Shown: positions 24,811 to 35,745 of the stretch, in pieces
Layout: the number at the start of each line of letters is the position of its first letter
Position numbering within the stretch: position 1 is the stretch's first letter
Assembly (NCBI RefSeq): GCF_032062135.1
Contig: NC_092861.1
Coordinates: 121,980,768-122,044,767, forward strand
DNA: 64,000 nucleotides
Source: Pyxicephalus adspersus
Taxonomy: Eukaryota > Chordata > Amphibia > Anura > Pyxicephalidae
Reading direction: 5' to 3'
Made by a program: the position numbers and the translations under genes
Notes under the pieces: generated by a model
Seen by the model: only the letters and a program-made list of their open reading frames with translations
What the model was told of the DNA's origin: nothing
Database searches by the model: none

Positions 24811-25572
24811 GGATCTCTGGTTTGTCAGATAACTGCCAGACAATCAACTGACCAAGCTGCCAACAGAGCTAAAGCTCAGCATCAACCATTTGTCCAGACT
24901 GCTTCTGCACAGCATAACCAAACCCTGACAAAGGAGATTCTTGTATAAACCCCGAAACATGTTAGTTATATTTAAACATTTTTATTGTAACATAAAAAGC
25001 TTGGTGTTGGTGTCTTTCTTTAACTTTACATTTTCCTTTCCAAAAATATGTATGATAATAAAAACAATTGACTTCCCAAGAACGAGGAGAATGGAGACAA
25101 TTACTTATTGTTTACGGCACCATAAACCACCTCTTTAAACTTTACAATTTGCCTGCGAACTGCCTTCTGACTGAGAAATTGTCCGGTTGGAAATTAATAA
25201 TATAGGTTATTTTGAATGTATCTGATATCAGATATGCTCAGTATTGCCTTTTACATGTTCCTTTGAAATGACTTTCCACATTGGACGGTTTGATTGTGAA
25301 GTTAACAAGCTATTTATGGCTAGCCCATATTTGTCCCACGTTCAAGAATGTCAAATTGCACATATGACGAGAATATGCATAGGAGTTTATTTGCAGTAAA
25401 AAAGCATTTTTTAAATGACTGATATGTCATGAATTACTGAAAAAGAAATGGCATGCAAGCCTCTAGTTTTCCTGTAACAAATTAACTTTGCCCCACCTCT
25501 TTTTGCCCCACCATATTTCCCTGCCAAGATTAGAAACACTTCTTCTCTCCCCCCCTTCCCTACACCATGATC
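24811..25572. other. Non-coding sequence, nothing recognised
   Basis: Two chance frames on the plus strand (24691-24948 and 24941-25138) cross this area and show no family resemblance. The sequence immediately before the hAT element supplies the target TTGTAGAT. Confidence 0.5.
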
Positions 25573-25580
25573 TTGTAGAT

Positions 25581-25953
25581 CAGGGGTCAGCAAACTTTTT
25601 TGGCTAGTAGGCCATTTTAGGAGGTCAAGAAGGCACACTAGGGCCGACTCTCTCTCTCTCGAGTCCCGTGCTGATGGCTCCGGCCCCCACCTGGAAGGCC
25701 CCTGAAGGGAAATCCCTCTTCCCTGCAATGCATACGGAGGAGAGGTAATGTCCCCTTAACCTGGCGGTGGAAATGTTAAAGCCGGACGCGGTAAATAGGG
25801 AAGAAGGGTCAAGAGCCTCATGCGTCTCCGGAGCAGTGGGTTGCTGAGCCCTGCTGGCCAGGATTAGGCCGGATCGACCAGGGGCGCGATAGGCCGGAAC
25901 AGACTACTGGCTAGGCCATATCTGGCCTAAAGGCCGAAGTTTGCCTACCCCTG
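25581..25953 (+). mobile_element. hAT-type non-autonomous element with 8-bp TSD
   Basis: The element begins CAGGGGTCAGCAAAC and ends GTTTGCCTACCCCTG, a 15-bp TIR with one mismatch. It is flanked by a perfect direct repeat TTGTAGAT at 25573-25580 and 25954-25961. An 8-bp target duplication with CAG...CTG ends is diagnostic of hAT transposons. The body is GC-rich with GGCC motifs (TAGGCCATTTTAGG near the left and TGGCCTAAAGGCC near the right). It has no transposase. The minus-strand frame 25411-25728 starts inside it and is not a gene. Confidence 0.92.
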
Positions 25954-26060
25954 TTGTAGATGATGAACAGAGCTGGGAAAATGGGCAAAGAAATATACCA
26001 GCCCCTAACAGTTATGATTACCCAGAACTATAAGTACAATACTGAGAGAAGTTTAATGAT

Positions 26061-26450
26061 GACCTGTACTGTGGAAGCTGTACTGTTGTGGAAATTGGAA
26101 AAGGAAAATTAAAGTAGAGGCACCCAGCTGCAGCTTACCATGTCTCCTTTCCTGCTGTGCCTCCATGTGATGTTGGCCATCTTGGAAAAGAGGCAGGACA
26201 TTGCTTACTGTGTTAGACCAACCTGATGGCTGGTAACCTGAAAGATGTATCATGATATCCAAGACCTGTACTGTGGAAGCTGTTCCCTAAAAAGGCAAGT
26301 AATGGCACCCCAGCCCCTGCTTACCATGTCTTGTTCCTTGCTGTGCCTCCATGTGATGATAGCCATCTTGGAAAAGAGGCAGGGCATTGCTTACTGCTGT
26401 CAGACCCCTCTGATGACTGCTAATCTGAAAGATGCATGGTAATATCCAAG
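26061..26450 (+). repeat. Diverged ~200-bp tandem duplication
   Basis: The first unit, 26061-26262, and the second, 26263-26450, share GACCTGTACTGTGGAAGCTG, then CTTACCATGTCT, CTGTGCCTCCATGTGATG, GCCATCTTGGAAAAGAGGCA, CATTGCTTACTG and ATATCCAAG in the same order. Small gaps and substitutions show that the duplication is old. Neither unit has coding features, and two overlapping frames on opposite strands are chance. Confidence 0.88.
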
Positions 26451-26770
26451 AAGCAAAAGGAGGTGTGGAGAAAGCAGAGATTCAAAGAATGAATAAACTA
26501 GCAGGGAGATGCTTGTCTGACGGTCTTTAAGTACAGCTCTCTCTCCAGCCCTCAGAAAAATATTGAACAGCACAATAGTGATGATGTCACAATGTTTTGA
26601 TGTCTCACATCAAAATAGCAGTGATCAAAGATAGGATTGGGGGATTATGGCTTAGATGACCCCACAAAGAAAGAGCTACAAGAACAATACGTAGACACAG
26701 CCACAAGTCAACAAACACACTTCTTTTATGAGATATTTAAGACAAAGGCTAGATTTTTTAGTTACTCTAA
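26451..26770. other. Non-coding spacer
   Basis: A short stretch between the tandem duplication and the CGATCG-rich element. Nothing was recognised in it. Confidence 0.5.
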
Positions 26771-27194
26771 AGGTGCGTACACACTTCCAATTTTTATCGT
26801 TCCAATCGAACGACGAACGATCGATTGGGCAAAAAATCGTTCGTAAAAAAGTAACCAACGACGCCGACGAACGAGGAGAGTTGTTGGAAACGAACGACCG
26901 GACCGGCGGATCGGATTGGGCGACGATCGTTGAACATCGTTCGTGTGTACGGTCGTTCGTTGATCGTCCATGTTCAGAGCATGCGTGATGAACGCACGTT
27001 CGTTCACTTTCCTGTCGTGCACATAGTTCCTCTATCGCTTAAACGATCGTATCTATTGTGTGTACAATATCTACGAATGATCGTGTCGTTATCTCTATGT
27101 GCAGGATCGGTGCTATACGATCGTTCGTAGATATCGTGCAGGATCGTTCGTCGTTCGTTTTCCAACGATAATAATTGGAAGTGTGTACGTAGCT
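26771..27194 (+). mobile_element. CGATCG-rich TIR element, young subfamily, copy 1
   Basis: The left end AGGTGCGTACACACTTCCAA and the right end in reverse complement AGCTACGTACACACTTCCAA form a TIR extending to TTTTTATCGTT. Flanks are TAA (26768-26770) and TTA (27195-27197). The body is dense in CGAACGA, CGATCGTT and CCGGACCGGCGG. It is nearly identical along its full length to the copy at 36354. Multiple frames on both strands across it, including near-identical ones in the other copy, are by-products of its CpG-rich palindromic composition. Confidence 0.85.
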
Positions 27195-28577
27195 TTAAAC
27201 CACAATAAACCCAATAAATATTTACCTTAAGAAAATGGATATTACATTTTTAGGTATAGGTCCACTTTCAAATGGCTGTAATCTTCTATAGGATCACTGG
27301 AGAAATCTATTGTGTAATGTGAGCTTTTTTTATCACCAACATTACCTTCAAATATTACGATGAGCTCCTGCTGCTTTTACATGTCCATGAATGCCATTGA
27401 AACCTCTTTTGAATCAAACAGCTTTTATTTACGTTCACTGACCTTTTAATGGCTAAATATATATTTCTGGAATAATACAAAGACAATGATGAGCGATTTG
27501 CTAAATGTGGGACTGACAGATTAAACGCTGTGCTCTGTCTATATTGTTGTTATCTTTTATTTGACAAGGATCACTAAAATCATTCCACTTGAGAAAAATA
27601 AATTTGTTTTCTTTTCTGACTTGAAGATTTGAGCGCTTTTAATTAGTTTACTTGGTCTTTGCATTTGGACGCCGAATGGGTTCGGTACAAAGCACAGTCT
27701 GCCTTGTGTCTTTTTTAATATTGTTCATGAATGGTCTAAAATCGGAGTGAAAGACGCAGGTCTTAGAAAGTGGGATCTCCAGGAAGCAGAAATGGAGGCA
27801 AACAGTGGAGCTAATTTAGCCAGGCATAGCTGGTGTTGTTTGTGGTTGTCCCTGACAGCAGTGCTGACTCTGAGCACCTGTGTTTGCTTACTAGATTTCC
27901 CCAATCTGCTAGAAAATGGCTTGAGCATGTCACATGGCAGCGAGATAGTCCAAGTACCATGGGAATACAAAAGCCTGGGCTTTTAGCAGAGTTAATCATT
28001 AATGCGCCTTTTCTTTGTCCCATTCAGGAGTGCTGACAAGCTCTTTGATATTTCATATTTGCCATCAGGTCAGTTGCAGTCATAACCAGGAACTAATGAA
28101 CACATTGACTCATAGATCCCAGCTCCATCGCCTTCTTGCACTTGGTGTGCAGGCTATCGATTTATTTTACCTGCTTTCAATCTTTCCTGCCTCTATTATT
28201 CTTATAATAATTACACTGCATCTCCAGTCTTACAGGTAGTCTGTATTAATTGTCAAATGAATTGATAGTACAAAGGTAGACAAACACTAAAAATATCTGT
28301 CTGCTCTCATAATGTTGATGTTAAACTCCAGTATTGTTGTTAATAATAACTATACTGTAACATTTAATAGTTTTTTATGTTTGCACTAGAAAACTAAAAG
28401 TAAACTATAGGTAAAAAAACAAGCAATTAAAACATAAGGGAACATTAAAAAACTGCAATTTACTGTAGAAAATTAGTATTTTCTTTTATGCCCCTTTATG
28501 TGCATTGGATATAGACATACTAAAATGCAAAAAACACTAAGGTCCATGGTCCACCCACCCCAAGTACCCAACTATAA
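27195..28577. other. Repeat-poor, candidate conserved non-coding region
   Basis: No repeat family, microsatellite or LINE piece was recognised across about 1.3 kb. From about 27440 to 28240 the composition is more balanced than the flanks. Stops are depleted in several frames on both strands at once (27725-28036), which argues for base composition and not for one coding frame. Homeobox-type TAATTA/AATTAG cores occur (for example near 27640). It is a candidate regulatory element, not a demonstrated one. Confidence 0.4.
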
Positions 28578-28909
28578 AGCTGCGTACACACCTGCAATTT
28601 TTGTCGTTGGAAAGGATCTTTCACGATCCTTTCCAACGACAAGGGACTGCACGATGCATGAATGATGCTGTACATACAGCACCGTTCTTGCTCTATGGAG
28701 AGGGGAGGGGGAGAGCGACAAAGCGGCACCCTGCTGCGCGCAATCCCCTTCCCTTTAATTAGGATCGGTTGTCGTCCATCGTCCGTGGATCCGGCAGAAC
28801 GGTCGTTCGGACGATGGACAACACCGACTGTACACACGGCAGATTTTCGCCCGATAATTGGCCCGATGCCGATTATCGGGCTATAAAAATCTGACGTGTG
28901 TACGTAGCT
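28578..28909 (+). mobile_element. CGATCG-type TIR element, short subfamily, copy 1
   Basis: The left end AGCTGCGTACACACCTGCAA and the right end in reverse complement AGCTACGTACACACGTCAGA form a TIR, flanked by TAA and TTA. Next to the left end is a perfect hairpin: TTGTCGTTGGAAAGGATC, a TTTCAC loop, then GATCCTTTCCAACGACAA. A pyrimidine-balanced GC-rich core (AGAGGGGAGGGGGAGAG) and CGTCCATCGTCCGTGGATCC follow. It is related to the 26771 family through its ends only. Confidence 0.85.
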
Positions 28910-29300
28910 TTAGCCCACCACTGTGATAGTGTGTGAGGCCTTACTAACCAACAACAAGCCTCAGGAGGGGAAAGGGGTGAATTACAATAGACACCGGATA
29001 CATATTGGCGCTCCACTGTTTTTGAGGCCTATAGAATTATCTGCAGGAAAAACCTACCAGGTGTTTAGGTACCCAAAGATGCCTACTCTACATAACTAAG
29101 AATATGCATACTAAGTACAATACATACTAAGAATGCATTCTTACTTTTACTATAGGTACCAGTTAGTTGTATAGAATATCTACCTACCTGCATCTTCTAA
29201 ATGCACTGTTTGGCAGACAAGCCAGTAAAGTTGATCATATTTTAGACTACTATTGCTCTAAAATCGTATATATAGCACTGAGGTTTTTGTTTACTTATAG
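28910..29300. other. Non-coding spacer
   Basis: Nothing was recognised between the CGATCG-type element and the hAT piece. The sequence is AT-rich. Confidence 0.5.
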
Positions 29301-29497
29301 CAGAGGTCCCTAACCTTTTGGAGCTCGCAGACCACTAAATGCACGGACTCTGAATGACGCAAGCGTGGGGAGCCGGGTGTTACTCAAAAGGGAAGAAACT
29401 TCCCCCCAGAGTGACATCATGATTCCAGAATTCCAGAAACCGATGCCAGACACAACCTGTCCACCACCCTGTGCCTGCAATGCGTACAGGTGACATA
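29301..29497 (+). mobile_element. hAT-type element, 5' part only
   Basis: It starts with the TIR CAGAGGTCCCTAACC. It shares AAATGCACGGACTCTGAATG-like sequence, GTGTTACTCAAAAGGGAAG, AAACTTCCCCCC and GTGACATCATGAT with the complete element at 30995. It stops where a palindromic MITE half begins at 29498. The right end with the GGTTGGCGACTTCTG-type TIR is missing, so this copy is truncated. Confidence 0.75.
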
Positions 29498-29654
29498 GGT
29501 CCTGATTTATTAAAGCTCTCCAAGGCTGGAGAGAATACACTTTGATCAGTGTAGCTGGCTGATCCAGCAAATCTGGAATGAATCTGGTTCAGGATTCAAA
29601 ACATTTTCTAGCAAATAGCAAATGACTTTGAAGTAATCCATTCCAGGTTTGCCA
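29498..29654. mobile_element. Palindromic MITE, copy 4, truncated
   Basis: GTCCTGATTTATTAAAGCTC begins the left arm, which continues through CTGGCTGATCCAGCAAATCTGG, the centre CAAATAGCAAATGACTTTG and CATTCCAGGTTTGCC. The right outer arm is missing after about 29654, so only about 70 percent of the element remains. Confidence 0.8.
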
Positions 29655-30819
29655 CCATTGCCAGGTTGTCCACCATTATAAATTGTGCAAAGGAATATGT
29701 GTCCACTCAAATAAATTGCCAAAGTTTTACACATTAATAATTTTTATAATATAATTTGATTTTCTGCATGTTAACATGATTTTTTATTACATTCTCCTTT
29801 GAAAACATGCCAGTTTTTATGTTTATGTTAGAAAATAGCTAAAATATAGTTCTAATTCCCCAACAAATACATATATTCAAGTTTGGTTAACCAGATAAAG
29901 CAAACACCAATGTTTGGAAAACGTTATACCAATCAATGAAGCATTAGCTTTCCTAAGCTGGTGACTTTGCCCTGCCATGATGAATTTGGTTTAGCTGCAG
30001 TATTTTATGCAGCACTGCTCATTGTATTTAATAAATGCATTGATACTGCATTCCTAATGCTGTTTAACAAATGTAAACTAACTAAATTGCATGCATACAT
30101 GTAAAGAAGCAGATATATGCAATACTTGTATGTATATAATATAGAAGGCACTTTTTGTGTTCTTAAAACATATTTACCATATAAATGTATACATGCCATG
30201 ACGTTATTTTTTTTACTATTTAGGATTTTAAATTAAATGTAATAATGTTTACTATCTTGCTCTTACATTGAGTGTCCTAATGATTAAAGTAAATGTAGAC
30301 AACATGGACAATATGAAGCTCTTCTCTATTGTCTCACTAATTGATTGTTTGTCTTCCTTTTCTAATTTACTCCTCTCCCTTTTTAAAACTTTGCACAAGT
30401 GAAAGTAACTTAATTAATGTGGATGAGCTAGTGGGTTGAACATTCTGGAGAGTCAGTGGTAGGGATAACATCAATTGTAATTATTATCAAATACAAGCAA
30501 GAAGAAAATTCCTTAAATTCAGGAAACATGACATTTACTAATAAAACTTTGTTCATATGGTATATAAACTACAAAAATAGCTGCAACTATAAGAAAAGCT
30601 ACAGAGATTTCATGGCCAACATTTTTCTTTTCAGCTTTGGATAGCACAAATTCATAGATTAAACACTAGTGTATGTTTTGCTGTATAATTGTATATAATA
30701 TAATATGTATATTGACAAGATTTACCTATATTTTAAGTTAAAGGAAATCTCTATATGTCACCAAAAACAATTGCTTTCATTGGAAGAATTCTGCTTACAT
30801 GATTGTTATAAATGTAATT
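29655..30819. other. AT-rich non-coding sequence, nothing recognised
   Basis: No gene or repeat end was found. Frames at 30005-30199 and 30456-30644 have no family resemblance. Confidence 0.5.
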
Positions 30820-31765
30820 GTAATTTTATTTGAAATGTGGAACATTGGGAGGCTGATTTGTACCATATGTTGTGGAGCTGCCCCAAGGTTAAATATTTCT
30901 GGAGGAAAGTGGTATCTTACGCCCTCTGACACTTGCTATAGTATCTGCCACTTTCACTTAACTGGGAAATTTTTGAGGAGTTGACCCTTTAGGGTAGTAT
31001 TCGCCAGCCTATTCGGACCTACGGACCCTGAATGCACAGAATCCGGATCGCACATGCGCGGGAAACCGCGTGTCACTGAAAGGGGAAGAAACTTCCCCCC
31101 GGAATGACATCATGATGCCAGAACCTGACCACTCAGACCTGCGATGGGAGAATGGGTGGGTTGTCTCCAGAAACACAACCCGTTCACCGCTCTAAGCCTA
31201 CAATCAGTATGGGAGATGTGGTCCGCGACTCTGGCCGGTGCGCCCCCCCACCGTGGTCCTTCTCCTGTTCCCACTGGGACCACCGGTTGGCGACTTCTGC
31301 TTTAGGGGACAGGAGTCACTAAAGGACACAGTAAACTCTTGACAATATTGTCACTGGTGGCAAAACAAAGCAGTATGGATCAGTTGATAACACCTCATCC
31401 TCGTTCTCTCACATTGTTTTTGGAAAAATTATGGTTTGTGTTCAAAATGGAATGGGTCAAAGTATCCCTGGCAAAGGAATCTCATGTAAAGGGATTTGAG
31501 TTGTGGAAATCTTATATTGCCACCAACCACTGGAAAAAGAATTATTTCCACTTTTGAACAGCCTGCATGATATGGGTATCGCCTATTGGACAGTGACCTT
31601 CCGGTGTTGTGTCACTATGGTAACCATTTATTATGCTTGTTGTAATTTGTAGTGTTTATAATCACACAAATTGTTATTGTATTGTCAACATTTGTATTTC
31701 AAATGTATCTTTTTTTCATGTATTGTACCTCTTTTCGTTGAAAACTAAATGAAAAAAAGAAATAA
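30820..31765 (+). pseudogene. L1-type LINE ORF2 C-terminal remnant, split by an hAT insertion
   Basis: Before the insertion, a decayed frame reads KCGTLGG and, after a 1-bp frameshift, YHMLWSCPKVKYFWRKV. This matches the C-terminal Cys-x-x-C...H-x-x-W-x-C-P motif of L1/Tx1-type ORF2 proteins. After the insertion the coding sequence resumes (31339-31557) with EWVKVSLAKESHVKGFELW and ends FHF-stop. A 3' UTR-like tail follows, ending near TTTTCGTTGAAAACTAAATG and an A-rich run. Frameshifts and the insertion make it non-functional. The 5' part of the LINE is absent, as expected for 5'-truncated copies. Confidence 0.8.
30995..31299 (+). mobile_element. hAT-type non-autonomous element with 8-bp TSD, inside an L1 remnant
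   Basis: The left end TAGTATTCGCCAGCC is a mutated CAGTGGTTCGCCAACC-type TIR. The right end GGTTGGCGACTTCTG matches it in reverse complement. CTTTAGGG is repeated perfectly at 30987-30994 and 31300-31307, the 8-bp duplication expected for hAT. The body (AACTTCCCCCC, GTGACATCATGAT-like, GGGTGGGTTG) matches the truncated copy at 29301. It is 305 bp with no transposase. Confidence 0.9.
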
Positions 31766-33270
31766 TTGTATATTAAATTTATCACCAAAACCAAGAGGGT
31801 AAAGCTCCTAAATGTCAAGGTAAATGTCAAACTACAGTCTGTTGGTGCCATATAGAGGAGATTGCTGCCAGACCCATACTTTTTTCTATTGTACAAAATG
31901 TAAATCGTATGACATATAACACAAAATATGCCACATATAACTGTATTAAAATTGTTTTCTCCTGTAAAATCATTAGTTTAGAACAATATTTGCAGACCAA
32001 CTCCAACCAAATGTTCTTCTTTTTGGGGTAAGGAATGGTAAAAACCTCTTTGAACCAGTTTTGCACCAAACATCAGCTGTTTTTTTAATTTTTTTTTTTA
32101 GTTTAACAGTTGGTCATTTCTTTATTACAAATAAAAGGAAATTCTGGCTTTAAGCCATGGTTTTCCTGCCAGTAAGTATAGGTGTGTTCAGTGGAATTCA
32201 ATGCACCTTGATGAGTGTTTCATATTTGTCATTAATGACATACTTTAGGGACTGTATCAGCCAAGTTTTCAGGTCTAATCTGGGCTTCTCGTTGTGGAAA
32301 TAGTTCTTTGTTTTATTCATGCTTATTTTTCAAACAAATGTATTTGGTAACATAATGTGAATGTAATAATAAAAATGTAGAGAAACCATTAGGCTGAAAA
32401 TAGGGAAAAATTACAGTGACATATCTACAACAAGCTTTTTGTTGTTCATGTATTGCCCCAAAGTAAAATATGGCAATAATTCCACATTAAACTGCTTTTC
32501 AGAAGATCTATTTATTGAACTTGCACAAACAAAGTAATGATGGTGTAAAGTATAGTAACCTGTGTGCACTATGGATGCAAAACGTTCAAAATTCACCTTA
32601 TTTCAGTTTACCAATCTTAGATTAAAAACAAAGTCACATTATTCACTGTAGTGTGTTGGCAGCCCATAAATACACAAAATATTAGATATTACCAGGTTAT
32701 GGTAACGCACTGTAAGAAAAAATAAAAGAAGTAAAAGGGACCTAAAAATGATAAAATCATGTGTTTAAAAGCTCAGTTTAGGAAACAGAAATAGATACGC
32801 AGTCCGACTTTTTACTAAAAACGTCAATTTTGCTAACCTTACCTTCATTATACCTTATACAATTCATTATATTACCTTCATCATTAAACAATGTCCAAAA
32901 ACAGTGTGTTCCCCACCACACCCCTCAAAACTGGCCCTCAGCTCAGAGTATCAGCCTGCATGTCTTGTATACTGGGCTGTTGTATTCTTTGGTGGAGGCA
33001 CACTTTTATTTAGGAAATAAATAACATGATGTACCACTTAAATGCATCTTCCAGGAATGCTATTTAAAGAATGTATGTTTTTTCAGTGTTGCCCTCTAAG
33101 ATTCACTTCTCTACAAATTGTTTTTTTTACAGTTTTTTACAGCTATTAACTTTTATAGTAGTTTCCTCCTAAATGGAAGGAACCCATAAGCAAATTCACC
33201 TCTAAATCATTCAATGAGCTCCCCGGAAATTGTTATGTAGAGAAGTTTGCATCCTATTGCATCCAACTTC
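31766..33270. other. AT-rich non-coding sequence, nothing recognised
   Basis: Short frames occur on both strands (31827-32069, 32411-32596, 32830-33024) with no domain resemblance. No repeat ends were found. Confidence 0.5.
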
Positions 33271-33439
33271 TTAAATTGTAAACTGTCTTAGCCAGGGTCC
33301 TCTCCTACTCTTTTGTTATTGTTTGTATTTATATTTTATTATGTCTGTCATTTGTAACCCCTATTTAACGTACAGCGCTGCATACTATTTTGGTGCTTTA
33401 TAAATGCAGTATATATAGTATAATAATATTAATGATAAC
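33271..33439 (+). repeat. L2-type LINE/SINE 3' tail
   Basis: The order ATTGTAAACTGTCTTAGCC, AGGGTCCTCTCCTACTC, ATTTGTAACCCC, GTACAGCGCTGCAT and GGTGCTTTATAAATG followed by AATAATATTAATGAT is that of the 3' untranslated tail of L2-type LINEs. SINEs mobilised by those LINEs carry it too. No coding sequence precedes it, so it is either a heavily 5'-truncated LINE or the end of such a SINE. Confidence 0.65.
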
Positions 33440-33582
33440 AATAGATTGTTCTTTACCACACAGGAAAGAGAAATGGCAATATTGTACATTATAACTTTTA
33501 TGGACACACCCAGCAAGATTTTCGATCTAACAATATTTACCGGGCATTATTATATTTAAATGGGGGGATCCCTAATAAAATT

Positions 33583-34020
33583 TTAAAGTAGAAGTAAACT
33601 AAAAAACTCCCTCACCTTTCCTTTCGCAGATCCATTGATCCCTCCGGAAGTATTCTGGATCGAGTCCTGGAGTCCTGCGTCATCCTGGAATCCTCCTTTA
33701 TCCTGACATGGAGGGAGCTCCGGGCGCCGCCATCTTCTTTGCTGCCTTTTGCCTGCGTCACTCAATCTCACACTGCACAGCCTGCGGTAGATGGGGAAAA
33801 AAGAGTACAGATCTCACTTTGCATGTTTGAAATCAGCATTTTCTTTTTCCCCATTGAAGAAAAAATTAGGAGGCTTTGTGCTCCCATTCTGTCTTGATCG
33901 GAGGGGCTTTACCCTTTTTAAAAAAAAAAAAAAAAAAAGGGTTTTAAACTACCCAGGAAAAAAAAGTTTTTTTTTACCTAATATAAAAGGGTTGTCTACC
34001 TTTTAGTTTAGGTCTGCTTT
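33583..34020 (+). mobile_element. Short non-autonomous element (AAGCGGAAGTAAACC family), complete copy
   Basis: The left end TTTTAAAGTAGAAGTAAACT and the right end TTTTAGTTTAGGTCTGCTTT are inverted complements, giving both boundaries. The body includes CTCACCTTTCCTTTCGCAG, GATCCATTGATCCCTCCGG, GAGCTCCGGGCGCCGCCATC and AGGAGGCTTTGTGCTCCCA, shared with 4185 and 42195. A poly-A run of about 18 lies near 33920. The frames at 33583-33771 and 33791-34006 are spurious. Confidence 0.75.
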
Positions 34021-35149
34021 GCTGCCAAACTTTTATTTTTTAAATATGTTCCTTGGTGTCCTAAATAGTTAGAGTTCCATGGAAGTGGAAAGGAAAGTAC
34101 TGTGTGTGCTGGCTTGTCTAATGGTAAATAAAAAGTGATTAGCCAGATAAATCCATTCAAAAAGCATCGCACAGATTTATGAAGGGGCCTACAAGCATAC
34201 AAAATTATTACTGGTTTAATTGTAAACAGCCAGATAGGGTGCATGATCTTTACTGTTCTGAAAGCTCTCAATACTTCCATCGGATTGTACACATTAGGAT
34301 TCTCAAGCAGCTCTGTTTCTGAATATAATTTTTAAAGAATATTTTACACAACATTCATGCAAATACTGTTATATGTATGAGGCCTGAACTCCACAAAATG
34401 TCTAGCTTCATGGTATATACGCAGCCCATTCATGTCTTTCAAGAACAGTTACATCTATGAAGATTTATTTTATAGCCACAACCAGATTATTTGTATATTG
34501 AGTACCTAATAAGTTTTTGTTCAGTAACAACATATTGTTTCAGTGGAGTTAGAGAAGGACATAAAGGGATAAAGACAGCTGGAGTACAGTATGCTAATGA
34601 ACTCCATTGAAACCATAACAGGTGTCCACAATGTGCTGATGTTTGCCCAAGCCAGACATTTGTATGTTAAGTCTGTGTTTAGTAGGCAGCACTTTGTCTT
34701 CCTCAGGATGCTGGCTGCTATTTCAAAAATGTCTATGCAAATGAACTTCTTGGGACTATTTCTAAATGTTACGGCACAGCAATAATATATTCCTGACAGG
34801 ACATTTCCCAAGTGTGGTAACACAAAGCAATTTTCAGAAATAATAATGTAAAGTAAATAAAAAACAGGTGTTTTGGTGTATTGTAACAACTATTACAATG
34901 TTTGCAAAATTAAAGAGAATAAACCTCTGCATTGTTATAGTTTGCTGTTGAATTTATCCACCATAAATATAAAGTAATCATTTTCATTTCATATTTTTAC
35001 TCTAAGGGTTTTGGCTGTTGTCAGAGTTAAAAGTAGCCCTATGGTTCATCTTTTGGGTCATCCTTTTTCATTGATAGAGCCCTATTAATACTACAATATA
35101 TGTTTTGTATTGTTAGGTGTGACATCAAAAAGGGTGGGTGAGGATGAAT
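34021..35149. other. Repeat-poor non-coding sequence
   Basis: No mobile element ends were seen. 34540-34830 has balanced composition and open frames on both strands (34521-34889 minus, 34591-34785 plus). None has a domain or splice-flanked look. It is a candidate conserved non-coding element; see the findings. Confidence 0.45.
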
Positions 35150-35550
35150 CCTAAAGAGGACCTGTCATGACATTTGTAATAATATCTACCTTTTTATATA
35201 ATACAAAAATGTATTTTTTAAATTTTTAAAAAAAAATGTAATTTAATTAAAAAGAAAGACCCCTCTCCTTTCGTCTTTATCACCACAGCAGCAAATACTG
35301 AATGGGAAACCTGGAGCCTCCTGGGATACATGATTTATGTTTACAGATATATATCCTATTCAGTCCTCAGGCCTCGGGCTGCCCTTTCTGTGCATGTCAA
35401 ATAGCGGGCATTCATAAAAGGGGCTTTCCTAGAATTAAAAAAAAAAGTACCAATCTCACACATGAGAAGTTTGATGAGCAGTTTTTATGTTACATTTTCA
35501 GTGGTAAACGTCACCCAACCTCATACCTGAGCAGTGACCAGTAAGGCAGT
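35150..35550 (+). mobile_element. Probable short non-autonomous element (GGACCTGTCATGACA family)
   Basis: It begins near TAAAGAGGACCTGTCATGAC and has a body with GGAGCCTCCTGGGATACATG, TTTCTGTGCATG, ACCAATCTCACACATGAG and AAACGTCACCCAACC. These resemble body motifs of the 4185/11974 family (CCTGGGATGCGTGACGTAGG, CCAATCTCAC, GCATGCGCAG), so it may be a distant relative. The right terminus was not found. Confidence 0.45.
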
Positions 35551-35745
35551 TCAAAGAAGGTTAGCAATTCCTATTAATTAAAATATTTTAATTTTGTTGC
35601 ATTTACTATGCCTGAGGCTACCAAGAACTTTTAACAATCTTGCAGACAGGACAAGTAAACTGAGGTATATTGTATCGGGATCATGGTGCCATTCTCTCCT
35701 GGTACATTGTATGGTATGTAGGCTGCATCTAACACTTTCCCAACT

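Noticed and set aside
25411..25728. 105-codon minus-strand frame
   Set aside because: Its first third is hAT element sequence and the remainder is unremarkable flank.
26728..27130. Overlapping frames on both strands that recur almost identically at 36269-36841
   Set aside because: The recurrence looks like conserved coding, but it follows exactly the boundaries of two young transposon copies with TIRs. The frames exist on both strands because the element is CpG-rich and palindromic.
27725..28036. Five overlapping frames that might be an exon
   Set aside because: Openness in several frames on both strands at once reflects composition. No frame shows a recognisable domain and no consistent splice-site pair was seen.
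34521..34889. 122-codon minus-strand frame
   Set aside because: An opposite-strand frame overlaps it, there are no domain features and no exon-like splice pattern. A non-coding regulatory element is the better reading.
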